From: Nocardia anaemiae NBRC 100462
GTDB taxonomy: Bacteria > Actinomycetota > Actinomycetes > Mycobacteriales > Mycobacteriaceae
Direction of reading: 5' to 3'
NCBI RefSeq assembly: GCF_001612725.1
Contig: NZ_BDAZ01000015.1
Location: forward strand, 1 to 64,000
DNA: 64,000 bases
Shown here: one piece after another, positions 52,949-60,997 of the stretch
Layout of the letters: every line of letters begins with the position of its first letter
Numbering within the stretch: the first letter of the stretch is position 1
Made by a program: the position numbers and the translations under genes
Notes under the pieces: model-generated
The model's database searches: none
Told to the model about the DNA's origin: nothing
Seen by the model: the letters and a program-made list of their open reading frames with translations, nothing else

Positions 52949-54013
52949 GTGCGTCCGGTGTTCGGTGATCGCGCACGCAGTGTCGGACTGTCCAGTCGTC
53001 CGGATTTCGCGCTGGTCGGGGTGCTGCGCATTCCCGAAATCCAGTCCAGCCCATGGGCTTCGCTGGTGCGCAGGGTGCTGTTCGCGATCGGTCTGCTGTT
53101 CGCCGCCGCGCTGGTGGTGTACTTCGGTCGCGACGGGTACCACGACAATTCCGGAGACGAGCTGTCGTTCCTCGACGCCCTCTACTACGCGACGGTATCG
53201 CTGTCGACCACCGGCTACGGCGATATCGCGCCGGTGACCGCCGAGGCCAGGCTGGTCAATATCGTCATCATCACCCCGCTGCGCGTGCTCTTCCTGATCG
53301 TGCTCGTCGGTACCACCATCGGCGTGCTCACCGAGCGCTCCCGGCAGGCATTCAAGATTCAGCGTTGGAGGCGCAGCGTGCGTAATCACACCGTGGTCGT
53401 CGGATACGGGACGAAGGGCCGCACCGCGATCGATGCCATGCTCGGCGACGGCGTACAGCCCGCCGACATCGTCGTGGTCGATACCGATGCGGTCGCACTG
53501 GAGGCGGCGGCGAATGTCGGCCTGGTGACGGTGCACGGTTCGGCCACCCAGTCCGATGTCCTGCGGTTGGCCGGTGCGCAGCGGGCCGCCTCGGTCGTGG
53601 TCGCCGCCAACCGGGATGACACCGCTGTCCTGGTGAGTCTCACGGCGCGCGAACTCAATAAGAGCGCGAAGATCGTGGTCGCCATCCGGGAGGCCGAGAA
53701 CACCCACCTGCTGCGCCAGTCCGGCGCGGATTCGGTGGTCGTCTCCTCCGAGACCGCGGGCCGGTTGCTCGGCATCGCAACCACCACCCCGACCGTGGTG
53801 GAGATGATCGAGGATCTGCTGACCCCCGAACAGGGCTTCGCGGTCGCCGAACGCGATGTCGAGCCGTCCGAGGTCGGCGGTTCCCCGCGTCATCTCGGCG
53901 ATATCGTGCTCGGCGTGGTGCGCGGCGGCGAGCTGATCCGGGTGGGCGAGGCCGAAGTAGACGCACTGGAAGCGACCGACAAGCTGCTCTACATCCGGCA
54001 CGCAGGCCGGTAA
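52949..54013 (+). CDS. Potassium channel with TrkA-N (RCK) domain
   Basis: This 354-residue, two-helix potassium channel has a cytoplasmic gating domain. Helix 1 is at about residues 42-60, the selectivity filter TTGYGD at about 88, helix 2 at about 105-127. The RCK/TrkA-N domain starts at HTVVVGYGTKGRTAIDAML near 148, with the acidic end of the nucleotide fold in VVVDTD, and a TrkA-C-like end follows. It should conduct potassium under control of NAD(H) or a metal ion. It starts at a GTG with GAAGGGG upstream. It matches what I recall as Rv3200c. Confidence 0.92.
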   Translation: MRPVFGDRARSVGLSSRPDFALVGVLRIPEIQSSPWASLVRRVLFAIGLLFAAALVVYFGRDGYHDNSGDELSFLDALYYATVSLSTTGYGDIAPVTAEARLVNIVIITPLRVLFLIVLVGTTIGVLTERSRQAFKIQRWRRSVRNHTVVVGYGTKGRTAIDAMLGDGVQPADIVVVDTDAVALEAAANVGLVTVHGSATQSDVLRLAGAQRAASVVVAANRDDTAVLVSLTARELNKSAKIVVAIREAENTHLLRQSGADSVVVSSETAGRLLGIATTTPTVVEMIEDLLTPEQGFAVAERDVEPSEVGGSPRHLGDIVLGVVRGGELIRVGEAEVDALEATDKLLYIRHAGR

Positions 54014-54036
54014 TACCGGCGCGATAGTCTCGAACC

Positions 54037-54936
54037 GTGGCCTCTGGATTTCAACTCAATGGTGTTCCACTGCTTTCGCGTTCAGTGCTCGACCGGGCCG
54101 AGGAGATCCGGGCCGACGAACAGGCGCTGAAGGAGGGCTGGGCCGAGGCCGAGTTGCTCCGGATCAACAAGCGCGGGCAGTTCCGCTTCGACGGTGCGCT
54201 GGTGCTGGAACCGGCGATCGAGCTTTCGGCCGAACCGAGTCCGGCCGCGGTCTTCCTCGGCATCCACGGCGGTAAGCATGTGTGGGCCGTGCGCGATGCC
54301 GAACTGCAGGGCACGCTGACCGATCTGCGCGCCATGGCAGGCGGGCTCGACGATCTCACCGCCGACCTGCTCACCTCCGCCATGGCCCTGCTGAACTGGC
54401 ATGACAAGGCCGGATTCAATGCCGCCGACGGCACCGCGTCCGTCGCGACCAAGGGCGGCTGGTCGCGGGTCACCGAAAACGGTCACGAGGAGTTCCCGCG
54501 GATCGATCCGGCGGTCATCTGCCTGATCCACGACGGCGGCGACCGGGTCCTGCTGGCTCGCCAGCACACCTGGCCGAAGACGTTGTTTTCCCTGCTCGCC
54601 GGATTCGTGGAGGCGGGGGAGTCGCTGGAGCGGTGCGTCGAGCGGGAGATGCGCGAGGAGGTCGGCCTCGACGTGCGCGACATCACCTATCTGGGCAGCC
54701 AGCCGTGGCCGTTCCCGCGCTCGCTCATGCTCGGCTTCGCCGCCATCGCCGATCCCGATCAGCCACTGACCTTTTCCGATGGCGAGATCGCGGAGGCGTA
54801 CTGGTTCTCTCGTGCCGAGGTGCGTGAAGCACTGGCCGTGGGTGACTGGTCCGCCCAGAATCAGGGCGCGCGGCTACTGCTGCCCGGTTCGATCTCCATC
54901 GCGCGCACCATCGTGGAGTCCTGGGCCGCGCTCTGA
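54037..54936 (+). CDS. nudC: NudC-type NADH pyrophosphatase lacking the zinc cysteines
   Basis: NudC hydrolyses NADH to NMNH and AMP and removes NAD caps from RNA. The 299-residue protein has a complete Nudix box at 189-211 (G-x5-E-x7-REMREEVGL) and the NADH-specific motif SQPWPFPRS just after. The zinc ribbon between the two domains normally has four cysteines; here the first CxxC position reads NAAD (GFNAADGTA) and the second also lacks cysteine (RVTENGHEEFPR). Metal binding there seems lost. The start is a GTG at 54037, 23 bases after the channel gene. Confidence 0.92.
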   Translation: MASGFQLNGVPLLSRSVLDRAEEIRADEQALKEGWAEAELLRINKRGQFRFDGALVLEPAIELSAEPSPAAVFLGIHGGKHVWAVRDAELQGTLTDLRAMAGGLDDLTADLLTSAMALLNWHDKAGFNAADGTASVATKGGWSRVTENGHEEFPRIDPAVICLIHDGGDRVLLARQHTWPKTLFSLLAGFVEAGESLERCVEREMREEVGLDVRDITYLGSQPWPFPRSLMLGFAAIADPDQPLTFSDGEIAEAYWFSRAEVREALAVGDWSAQNQGARLLLPGSISIARTIVESWAAL

Positions 54937-54953
54937 TCGAAAACACGCGAAAG

Positions 54954-54983
54954 ATCCGTGCGGGCCGCTCGGTCCGCACGGAT
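54954..54983. terminator. Bidirectional terminator between nudC and the mycoredoxin gene
   Basis: ATCCGTGCGG and CCGCACGGAT form a perfect 10-bp stem with a 10-base loop between convergent stops. Confidence 0.8.
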
Positions 54984-54997
54984 TGATTGCGGCCCGA

Positions 54998-55255
54998 TCA
55001 GGCCAGCGCGGCCAAGGTCTGCTTGACCGCGGCCAGCGACGGGTTCGTCGCCGTGGACCCATCCGCGAACTTCACCGTCGGCACCACGTGGTTGCCGCCG
55101 TTCACACTGCCGACGAACTCGGCCGATGCGGGATCCTGTTCGATATCGATCTCGACATAGCTGATGCCGGACTCGTCCAGCTGCTTCTTCAGCCGTCGGC
55201 AGTAGCCGCACCAGGTCGTCGAGTACATCGTCAGAGCGGGAGTCACGTCAGTCAC
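54998..55255 (-). CDS. mrx1: Mycoredoxin (glutaredoxin-like)
   Basis: This 85-residue thioredoxin-fold protein has the active site WCGYC near residues 15-19, the cis-proline VVPTVKF near 57 and a length equal to mycobacterial Mrx1. Mycoredoxin uses mycothiol to reduce mixed disulphides. The promoter matches SigH/SigR and puts transcription start within a few bases of the ATG, so the message is probably leaderless and induced by thiol oxidation. It lies between nudC and uvrD2 as in mycobacteria (Rv3198A), although here an EVE-MarR pair separates it from uvrD2. Confidence 0.93.
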   Translation of the reverse strand: MTDVTPALTMYSTTWCGYCRRLKKQLDESGISYVEIDIEQDPASAEFVGSVNGGNHVVPTVKFADGSTATNPSLAAVKQTLAALA

Positions 55256-55264
55256 GGACCGTTC

Positions 55265-55290
55265 AACATTTGACGGCCCGATCCTGTTCC
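55265..55290 (-). promoter_or_regulatory. SigH/SigR-type promoter of mrx1
   Basis: On the minus strand GGAAC (55290-55286) is followed after exactly 18 bases by GTT (55267-55265), matching the GGAAY-n18/19-GTT consensus of thiol-stress sigma factors. The start codon at 55255 is about 10 bases further. Confidence 0.65.
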
Positions 55291-55310
55291 ACCTCCGAAT
55301 TCGGACTTGC

Positions 55311-55344
55311 CATGGATTTAGTAAGCGCGCATACTAAATCCATG
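55311..55344. promoter_or_regulatory. 34-base near-perfect palindrome, probable MarR operator
   Basis: CATGGATTTAGTA (55311-55323) and its exact complement TACTAAATCCATG (55332-55344) flank AGCGCGCA, whose GCGCGC core is itself a palindrome; only the central A/A pair is mismatched. It runs into the ATG of the EVE gene, whose partner gene encodes a MarR repressor, so autoregulation is likely. Confidence 0.75.
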
Positions 55345-55797
55345 GCTGCTACTGCAACGACCACCAAGTACTGGCTGGGTGTGGTTTCCCGGGAACATGT
55401 GCGCCGCGGTGTCGAACTCGGGATCGCCCAGGTCAACCACGGCAAGCGGACGCCGCTCTAGCGCATGTGTCCCGGTGACGGGTTCCTCTATTATTCGCCG
55501 CGCGAGGGCATGCGCAGTGGTGCGCCGATCCGAGCCTTCACCGCCATCGGCACCATCGACGACCGGCCGGTATGGCAGGCGGATCCGCAGGACGGCGGCT
55601 GCTTTCAGCCGTGGCGGCGCGCCGTGCACTATCGGACCGATGCGCGCGAGATCGCGATCGACGAACTGCGCGGCGCCCTGGATCTCACCAGTACGCCGAA
55701 TTGGGGCATGGTGCTGCGTCGCGGGCTGGTCGAACTGACCGCGCACGATTTCGGTGTGATCGAACAGGCGATGATGGGTGATAAAGGAGGCATATGA
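55342..55797 (+). pseudogene. EVE-domain (UPF0310) protein interrupted by an in-frame amber stop
   Basis: The frame from the ATG at 55342 reads as a complete EVE-domain protein of about 150 residues: KYWLGVVSREHVRRGVELG, then PGDGFLYYSPREGMRSG, FTAIGTIDDRPVWQ and a normal end. EVE domains bind modified bases or RNA. A TAG at 55459-55461 (CTC TAG CGC ATG) interrupts it after residue 39; the same frame continues and an ATG follows 3 bases later. It may be a single-base pseudogene, a sequencing error or a read-through site. Its end overlaps the MarR gene by 4 bases (ATGA). Confidence 0.8.
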
Positions 55798-56252
55798 GTG
55801 CGGATCGCGGTCTGCGCAGCCGATTCGCCGAGGCCGATGAAAGCCCCGGCCTCTTGCTCTGGCAGGTGACCAACCGCTGGCAGGCCGCTCAGCGTGCGGC
55901 CCTGGCTCCGTTCGACCTCACCCATGTGCAGTTCGTCCTGCTGGCCGCGCTGACCTACCTCGCGGCTGGTCGCGAACAACCGGTGATGCAACGCGATCTG
56001 GCCGCCCACGCGGCCACCGATCCGATGATGACCTCCCAGGTGTTGCGCGCACTCGAGCAGAAGGGATTACTCGAGCGCCGCGACCATCCGAACGACCGCA
56101 GGGCCAAGGCCCTCGTCCCCACCGAAGCCGGTGTGGCACTGGCGAATCGGGCGATCGTCGAAGTCGAGAACTGCGACCGCGACTTCTTCGCCCCGCTCGA
56201 CGGCGATACGGGCGCATTCGCGGGTGCGCTGCGGCGCTTACGCGATCGCTAG
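55794..56252 (+). CDS. MarR-family transcriptional regulator
   Basis: This 152-residue winged-helix repressor has the recognition-helix block RDLAAHAATDPMMTSQVLRALEQKGLLERRDHPNDRRAKAL at about residues 68-105, the typical MarR wing. The start is an ATG with AAGGAGG 5 bases upstream. It overlaps the EVE gene and is co-transcribed with it behind a large palindrome that it probably binds. MarR proteins usually respond to phenolic or oxidising ligands. The EVE-MarR pair separates mrx1 from uvrD2. Confidence 0.9.
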   Translation: MSADRGLRSRFAEADESPGLLLWQVTNRWQAAQRAALAPFDLTHVQFVLLAALTYLAAGREQPVMQRDLAAHAATDPMMTSQVLRALEQKGLLERRDHPNDRRAKALVPTEAGVALANRAIVEVENCDRDFFAPLDGDTGAFAGALRRLRDR

Positions 56253-56331
56253 TCGCGACTGAGCCTGCGAAATGACCGGACGGGATCCCTTGCGGCACGA
56301 CTTGTCGGCGATCACTGCCATGATGTGTCTC

Positions 56332-58497
56332 GTGTCGGCAACCAGAACGAGCGAGCCAACCCGCCCGGAGTTGGACTCGTTGGACCCTGAGCAGGCCGCC
56401 GCCGTCCGCGCGCCGCGGGGTCCGGTCTGCGTGCTCGCGGGTGCCGGTACCGGCAAAACCAGAACCATCACCCATCGCATCGCCCACCTGGTTTCCGCCG
56501 GACACGTCAAGGCCGACCAAGTGCTCGCGGTGACCTTTACCGCGCGTGCGGCGGGGGAGATGCGCAACCGCTTGCGCGCGCTCGGCCTCGGCGGCGAGGC
56601 GAACCAGGTGCAGGCCCGCACCTTCCACGCGGCCGCGCTGCGTCAGCTCAAGTACTTCTGGCCGCAGATCGTCGGCGATGTGCCGTGGCAGTTGCTCGAT
56701 CGCAAATTCCCGGTCGTGGCACAGGCCGCGCATCAGGCCGGATTGTCCTCGCACACCGAAGCCGTGCGCGATCTGCTCACCGAAATCGAATGGGCGAAGG
56801 CCACTCTCATCGCACCGGAGGACTATCCGGCGGCCGTGGCCAAACATCGCCGCGAGCCGCCGTACGACCCGATGCGGGTCGCGGCGGCCTACAGCGGCTA
56901 CGAGAAGCTGAAGGCCACACCGGACGGTCTGCTGCTGGACTTCGACGATCTGCTGCTGCACACCGCCGCCGCGCTGGAGGACTATCCATCGGTGGCCGAC
57001 GAATTCCGCGGCCGCTACCGCAGTTTCGTGGTCGACGAATATCAGGACGTCACGCCATTGCAGCAGCGGGTGCTCGATGCCTGGCTCGGCGACCGCGACG
57101 ATCTGACCGTGGTAGGCGACGCGAACCAGACGATCTACTCGTTCACCGGCGCCACCCCGAGCTACCTGCTCGACTTCTCCCGGCGCTTTCCGGAGGCGAC
57201 GGTGGTCCGGCTGGAACGCGACTATCGCTCCACACCGCAGGTGGTCTCGCTGGCCAACCGGGTGATCGGCGCCGCGCGCGGTCGCATCGCGGGCACCCGC
57301 CTGCAACTGGTCGGCCAGCGTGCCGACGGTCCGGAACCGACGTTCGCCGAATTCGACGACGGCCCGGCCGAGGCGCATGCGGTCGCGCGGTCGATCAAGA
57401 AACTGATCGCCGCGGGCACACCGGCGGCCGAGATCGCGGTGCTCTATCGGATCAATGCGCAGTCCGAGGCGTATGAACAGGCGCTGACCGAACTCGGCAT
57501 TCCCTACCAGGTCCGGGGTGGCGAGGGCTTTTTCGCGCGAAACGAGGTAAGGCAAGCCATATCTGCGCTCCGTCAGGTGGCCGCCCGCGAGGATCTGCCC
57601 GACCAGTCCCGCAGTGGTAAGGCCTTGGTTACCTTGGTGCGCGCCGCACTCGCGCCGGTTGGTCTCACCGCAACCGAACCCGCGGGCGTGCAGGCGCGCG
57701 AGCGCTGGGAATCGTTGATGGCGCTGGTGCGCCTGACCGAAGAGTTGGTCGACCACGACGACGCTCTCGACCTGATCGGCCTGCTGCGCGAGTTGGCCGC
57801 GCGTGCCGAAGCCAGGCACCCACCGACCGTCCAGGGCGTAACCCTCGCCTCGTTGCACGCGGCCAAGGGGCTGGAGTGGGACGCGGTATTTCTCGTCGGT
57901 GTCGCCGACGGCACCCTGCCGATCGCGCATGTCCTCGGCGACGACGGTTCGGTCGCCGATCAGGCCGCGCTCGAAGAGGAACGGCGACTGCTCTATGTCG
58001 GGGTGACCAGGGCGCGCGAATATCTGCAGCTGTCCTGGGCGCTTTCGCGCGGCGAGCGCAGTCGACGTACCCGGCGGCGCTCGCGATTCCTCAACGGCCT
58101 GGTGCCCGACGACTCGCCCGCCTCGCGAATCGCCGCACCGGTCACCGATAGCGCGTCGAATGGTGTGCGCCCGACCTGCCGGGTATGTGCCAAACCGTTG
58201 ATCGGCACCTACGCAACCATGCTCGGTCGCTGCCGCCGCTGTCCGGCCGAACTCGACGCCGAGCTACTTGCGGCGCTACAGGCGTGGCGCGAAGAGAAAG
58301 CGCAGGATCTGCGGGTGCGCGAGTTCGTCATCTTCACCGACACCACACTCACCGCGATCGCCGAGCAACTGCCCGCCGATGACAACGCCCTGGCCGCGAT
58401 CCCGGGAATCGGGGCGAAGAAGCTCGAGCAATACGGTGCCGATGTGTTGTCGATAGTGGCATCACGGCTGCGGTCAAGCCCACAAAACCGCAGGTAG
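56332..58497 (+). CDS. uvrD2: UvrD2, superfamily I DNA helicase
   Basis: UvrD2 is a 3'-5' DNA helicase, essential in Mycobacterium tuberculosis. The protein has about 721 residues. Walker [13 protein letters not shown] is near residue 38; VDEYQDV is Walker [15 protein letters not shown] is motif [19 protein letters not shown] is near 510. The tetracysteine zinc module CRVC...CRRC lies at about 615-635, and an HRDC domain ends the protein ([13 protein letters not shown]). The start is uncertain: GTG 56332 or ATG 56320/56323. It is downstream of the EVE-MarR pair and upstream of whiB7. Confidence 0.95.
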   Translation: MSATRTSEPTRPELDSLDPEQAAAVRAPRGPVCVLAGAGTGKTRTITHRIAHLVSAGHVKADQVLAVTFTARAAGEMRNRLRALGLGGEANQVQARTFHAAALRQLKYFWPQIVGDVPWQLLDRKFPVVAQAAHQAGLSSHTEAVRDLLTEIEWAKATLIAPEDYPAAVAKHRREPPYDPMRVAAAYSGYEKLKATPDGLLLDFDDLLLHTAAALEDYPSVADEFRGRYRSFVVDEYQDVTPLQQRVLDAWLGDRDDLTVVGDANQTIYSFTGATPSYLLDFSRRFPEATVVRLERDYRSTPQVVSLANRVIGAARGRIAGTRLQLVGQRADGPEPTFAEFDDGPAEAHAVARSIKKLIAAGTPAAEIAVLYRINAQSEAYEQALTELGIPYQVRGGEGFFARNEVRQAISALRQVAAREDLPDQSRSGKALVTLVRAALAPVGLTATEPAGVQARERWESLMALVRLTEELVDHDDALDLIGLLRELAARAEARHPPTVQGVTLASLHAAKGLEWDAVFLVGVADGTLPIAHVLGDDGSVADQAALEEERRLLYVGVTRAREYLQLSWALSRGERSRRTRRRSRFLNGLVPDDSPASRIAAPVTDSASNGVRPTCRVCAKPLIGTYATMLGRCRRCPAELDAELLAALQAWREEKAQDLRVREFVIFTDTTLTAIAEQLPADDNALAAIPGIGAKKLEQYGADVLSIVASRLRSSPQNRR

Positions 58498-58505
58498 AAA
58501 ATAGG

Positions 58506-58534
58506 TTGTCGCAATGAGCGGCAACACATATGGT
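58506..58534 (+). promoter_or_regulatory. Probable whiB7 promoter with AT-rich upstream element
   Basis: TTGTCG (58506-58511), 17 bases, then TATGGT (58529-58534). Directly upstream lies the AT-rich GTAGAAAATAGG. WhiB7 is known to activate promoters with an AT-rich stretch just before the -35, including its own. Transcription from here would give a leader of about 550 bases. Confidence 0.5.
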
Positions 58535-58605
58535 GGGATTCACGCACCGGGAGGTCATCTCGGCGCGCAGAGTTACCGACACGAGTACAGGAGGGAGGCA
58601 GACCG

Positions 58606-58950
58606 ATGAATGGCAATACGAACTTCAGCGCCAATGGCGTTGCGGTGAATGCTGCACCCGTCATGTCCGTCTCCCGGGGGATCCTCGCTGCTTTGCAGGG
58701 GATCGGTCTGTCCGGTGTCGGCGTATCCGGGGATCACGGCAAAGCCATGAGCATGCATTCCCCGATTTGCGTCGTCATTCAGGACAAGCCCAGCGCGGGC
58801 TGGCACCCGGCATTTGCCCACACGGCAGAAGTCGGCGTCTTCGCAGTTGAGGCCGGATATGCACCGGCAGATCTGCGGGCAGCACGCCTCCGCCGCACCG
58901 CACACCCAGCGACCGTGATCAGGATTCGACGCAGATGTCGAACTAGGTAG
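58606..58950 (+). CDS. Leader ORF in the whiB7 5' region
   Basis: A 114-codon frame opens at an ATG with AGGAGGGAGG 7 bases upstream, the strongest ribosome site in the area. It has no known domain and ends in an arginine-rich run (RIRRRCRTR) 18 bases before the whiB7 attenuator. whiB7 leaders in other actinobacteria carry a translated upstream ORF whose ribosome stalling controls the attenuator, so this is its likely role. The peptide itself may not matter. A shorter internal start (for example GTG 58916) could be used instead. Confidence 0.5.
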   Translation: MNGNTNFSANGVAVNAAPVMSVSRGILAALQGIGLSGVGVSGDHGKAMSMHSPICVVIQDKPSAGWHPAFAHTAEVGVFAVEAGYAPADLRAARLRRTAHPATVIRIRRRCRTR

Positions 58951-58978
58951 GGAACACTCCCCGACCTCCTGGCCACGG
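58913..58978 (+). promoter_or_regulatory. Candidate antiterminator helix of the whiB7 leader
   Basis: CCGTGATCAGGA (58913-58924) complements TCCTGGCCACGG (58967-58978) at 10 of 12 positions. The second segment is the 5' arm of the terminator. The first lies inside the last codons of the leader ORF, where a ribosome would cover it, so stalling upstream would free it to block the terminator. Confidence 0.45.
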
Positions 58979-59012
58979 ATCGCCCGAAGCGAAACCGTGG
59001 CCAGTATTTTTT
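58969..59012 (+). terminator. Rho-independent attenuator before whiB7
   Basis: CTGGCCACGG (58969-58978) and CCGTGGCCAG (58995-59004) form a perfect 10-bp stem followed at once by TATTTTTT. It is a textbook intrinsic terminator placed 82 bases before the whiB7 start. Confidence 0.9.
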
Positions 59013-59093
59013 ACCGGCCCTTCAGCCACCACCGGCCTCGGTTTCGCGGAACGAACGAAACGTACCGCTGCAAACGAGCTGAAGGAGAACGAC

Positions 59094-59414
59094 GTGTTCA
59101 CCGCAGAGAGGCCACAAGCCGCTACTGACGTGACATGCCGAACCGTGGCACGGCCCACCCGCCCCCGGGAGGTCACAAAGGTCCTGCCTTGTCGAGCCGG
59201 AGATCCCGATCTGTGGTTCGCCGAGAGCCCGGTCCAGTTGGAGCAGGCCAAGGCGCTGTGCGCGTCTTGCCCCATCCGAAAGGGCTGCTTGACCGCGGCC
59301 ATGGATCGGCGCGAGCCGTGGGGTGTCTGGGGCGGTGAGATCTTCGACCAGGGTGTCGTGATCGCCCGCAAGCGCCCGCGTGGACGTCCACGCAAGGTCG
59401 CGATCTCGGCATGA
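59094..59414 (+). CDS. whiB7: WhiB7 redox-sensing transcriptional regulator
   Basis: WhiB7 activates intrinsic drug-resistance genes together with the principal sigma factor. The 106-residue protein holds the four [4Fe-4S] cysteines at residues 33, 56, 59 and 65 (LPC, then CASCPIRKGC), the turn EPWGVWGGE at 74-82 and the AT-hook RGRPRK at 96-101 that distinguishes WhiB7. The start is a GTG with GAAGGAG 8 bases upstream. It follows uvrD2 behind a leader with an attenuator, as in mycobacteria (Rv3197A). Confidence 0.96.
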   Translation: MFTAERPQAATDVTCRTVARPTRPREVTKVLPCRAGDPDLWFAESPVQLEQAKALCASCPIRKGCLTAAMDRREPWGVWGGEIFDQGVVIARKRPRGRPRKVAISA

Positions 59415-59499
59415 GATCAGTGATTCCCCTCCCTCCGGTCGCTGAGGCCTATCCGGATACGGCCGAAGCCGTTCCGTGCGGGGCCCAGGAACGAGAAAG

Positions 59500-59542
59500 C
59501 AAACAAGCCGCTCACCGTGAGATCCGGTGGGCGGCTCGTTTG
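59500..59542. terminator. Long hairpin after whiB7
   Basis: Two 17-base arms (59500-59516 and 59526-59542) pair with one mismatch and one wobble around a 9-base loop. It lies between whiB7 and the convergent ABC1 gene and probably ends both transcripts. Confidence 0.75.
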
Positions 59543-59569
59543 CGTTCTGGGCCAATCGCTTTCGGCTTT

Positions 59570-60925
59570 TCAGCTCGCGGAGCGCTCCTCGCGGAAGCCC
59601 GGCATCCAGGCCCGCACCAATTGCATGAACGGCAGTTCCGCATCGAGCTGGGCCAGGATGCCGACCGAACCGCCGAGCACGCGGAAGATCATCACGTACT
59701 GCGCGGGCAGTTGCAGTGCCCGCGCGGTCTTCATATCCGGACTGCCGATATCGGAGGCCTTACCGGCCACCCGCTGCATCCACTTGCGGGTGAAGTGGAA
59801 CGAATCGGTCTGGATCGGGTCGGTGAACGGCCGCAGGTAGTCGGCGATCTCCTTATCGGTAATGGTCCGGCCCGGAATCACCCAGCCGTTGTCGTACATG
59901 AGCTCGACCAGTTCATCGAAGCGTTCGTCGAGTTCGAGGGCCAGCATCCGGCCGAGGACCTCCGGGAAGCCGTCCGGCATGGGCGCGCAGGCGCCGAAAT
60001 CGATGACGGCAAGTTTGCCGTCGGGCAGCATCATGAAGTTGCCGGGATGCGGATCGGCATGCAGCAGGCCGACGGTCTCCGGTGAGGAGAAGTGGAATTT
60101 GCCCATCAATCCGGCGACCCGATTGCGCAGCGCACGGGTGCCCTCCGGATCCTCGGCCCCCTGCTTGATGATCTGTGAGACCGGGGTGCCGTCCAGCCAT
60201 TCGGTCACGATCACCTTCGGGGCGCTGGCCACCACCTTCGGCACCACGATCTCCGGATGTCCGTCGAAGGCCTTGGCGAAGGCGCGCTGATTGGCGGCCT
60301 CATTGCGGTAGTCGAGTTCCTCCTCGGTGCGCTCGGTGATCTCGGCGAGCAGCGGCTTCACATCCGCGCCCGGAATCACCGAGCTGATCAGACCGGTCAT
60401 CCGCGACAGTGTCTTGAGGTCGGCGCGCAGCGCTTCGTCGGCGCCCGGATACTGCACCTTCACCGCCACGGCCCGGCCGTCCGACCACACCGCCCTGTGC
60501 ACCTGGCCGATGCTCGCTGACGCGGCGGGGGTGTCCTCGAAGGATTTGAAACGCTGCCGCCACTGGGTGCCGAGCTGCTGGTCCAGGACCCGGTGCACGG
60601 TCGCGGCGGGCATCGGCGGCGCGGCCGCCTGCAATTTGGTGAGTGCCTCGCGATAGTGCTCGCCGAATTCCTCGGGTACCGCGGCCTCCATGACGCTCAG
60701 CGCCTGACCGAACTTCATCGCACCGCCCTTGAGCTCCCCGAGCACAGTGAACAACTGCTCGGCGGCCTTTTGATTCAACTGGGCGTTGATCTCCCCCTTA
60801 TCGCCACCGGCGAGCTTCTTACCGAACCCGACGGCGGCTCGTCCGGCGATACCCAGCGGAATCTTGGCTAACTTGGCATTGCGGGACGAGCGACGGCGCA
60901 CGATCTCAGACACGTAACCCATCAT
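59570..60925 (-). CDS. ABC1/UbiB-family atypical kinase-like protein
   Basis: The 451-residue protein of the ABC1 (ADCK/UbiB) family has the hallmarks KGGAMKFGQALS (the KxGQ motif) near residue 66, the alanine-rich loop ASASIGQVHRA near 134, the catalytic-loop block LLHADPHPGNFM near 290 and VIDFGA near 308. Family members are ATPases tied to quinone or lipid metabolism rather than protein kinases. The mycobacterial relative next to whiB7 (Rv3197) has been linked to macrolide tolerance, as I recall. The ATG at 60925 or 60922 is the start. Confidence 0.92.
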   Translation of the reverse strand: MMGYVSEIVRRRSSRNAKLAKIPLGIAGRAAVGFGKKLAGGDKGEINAQLNQKAAEQLFTVLGELKGGAMKFGQALSVMEAAVPEEFGEHYREALTKLQAAAPPMPAATVHRVLDQQLGTQWRQRFKSFEDTPAASASIGQVHRAVWSDGRAVAVKVQYPGADEALRADLKTLSRMTGLISSVIPGADVKPLLAEITERTEEELDYRNEAANQRAFAKAFDGHPEIVVPKVVASAPKVIVTEWLDGTPVSQIIKQGAEDPEGTRALRNRVAGLMGKFHFSSPETVGLLHADPHPGNFMMLPDGKLAVIDFGACAPMPDGFPEVLGRMLALELDERFDELVELMYDNGWVIPGRTITDKEIADYLRPFTDPIQTDSFHFTRKWMQRVAGKASDIGSPDMKTARALQLPAQYVMIFRVLGGSVGILAQLDAELPFMQLVRAWMPGFREERSAS

Positions 60926-60997
60926 GGCGGACAGACCCGTGCGATCGCCACGACAATCTTGATGTCTTTGCTTGGTGAACTGTAAGAATCGACACTC

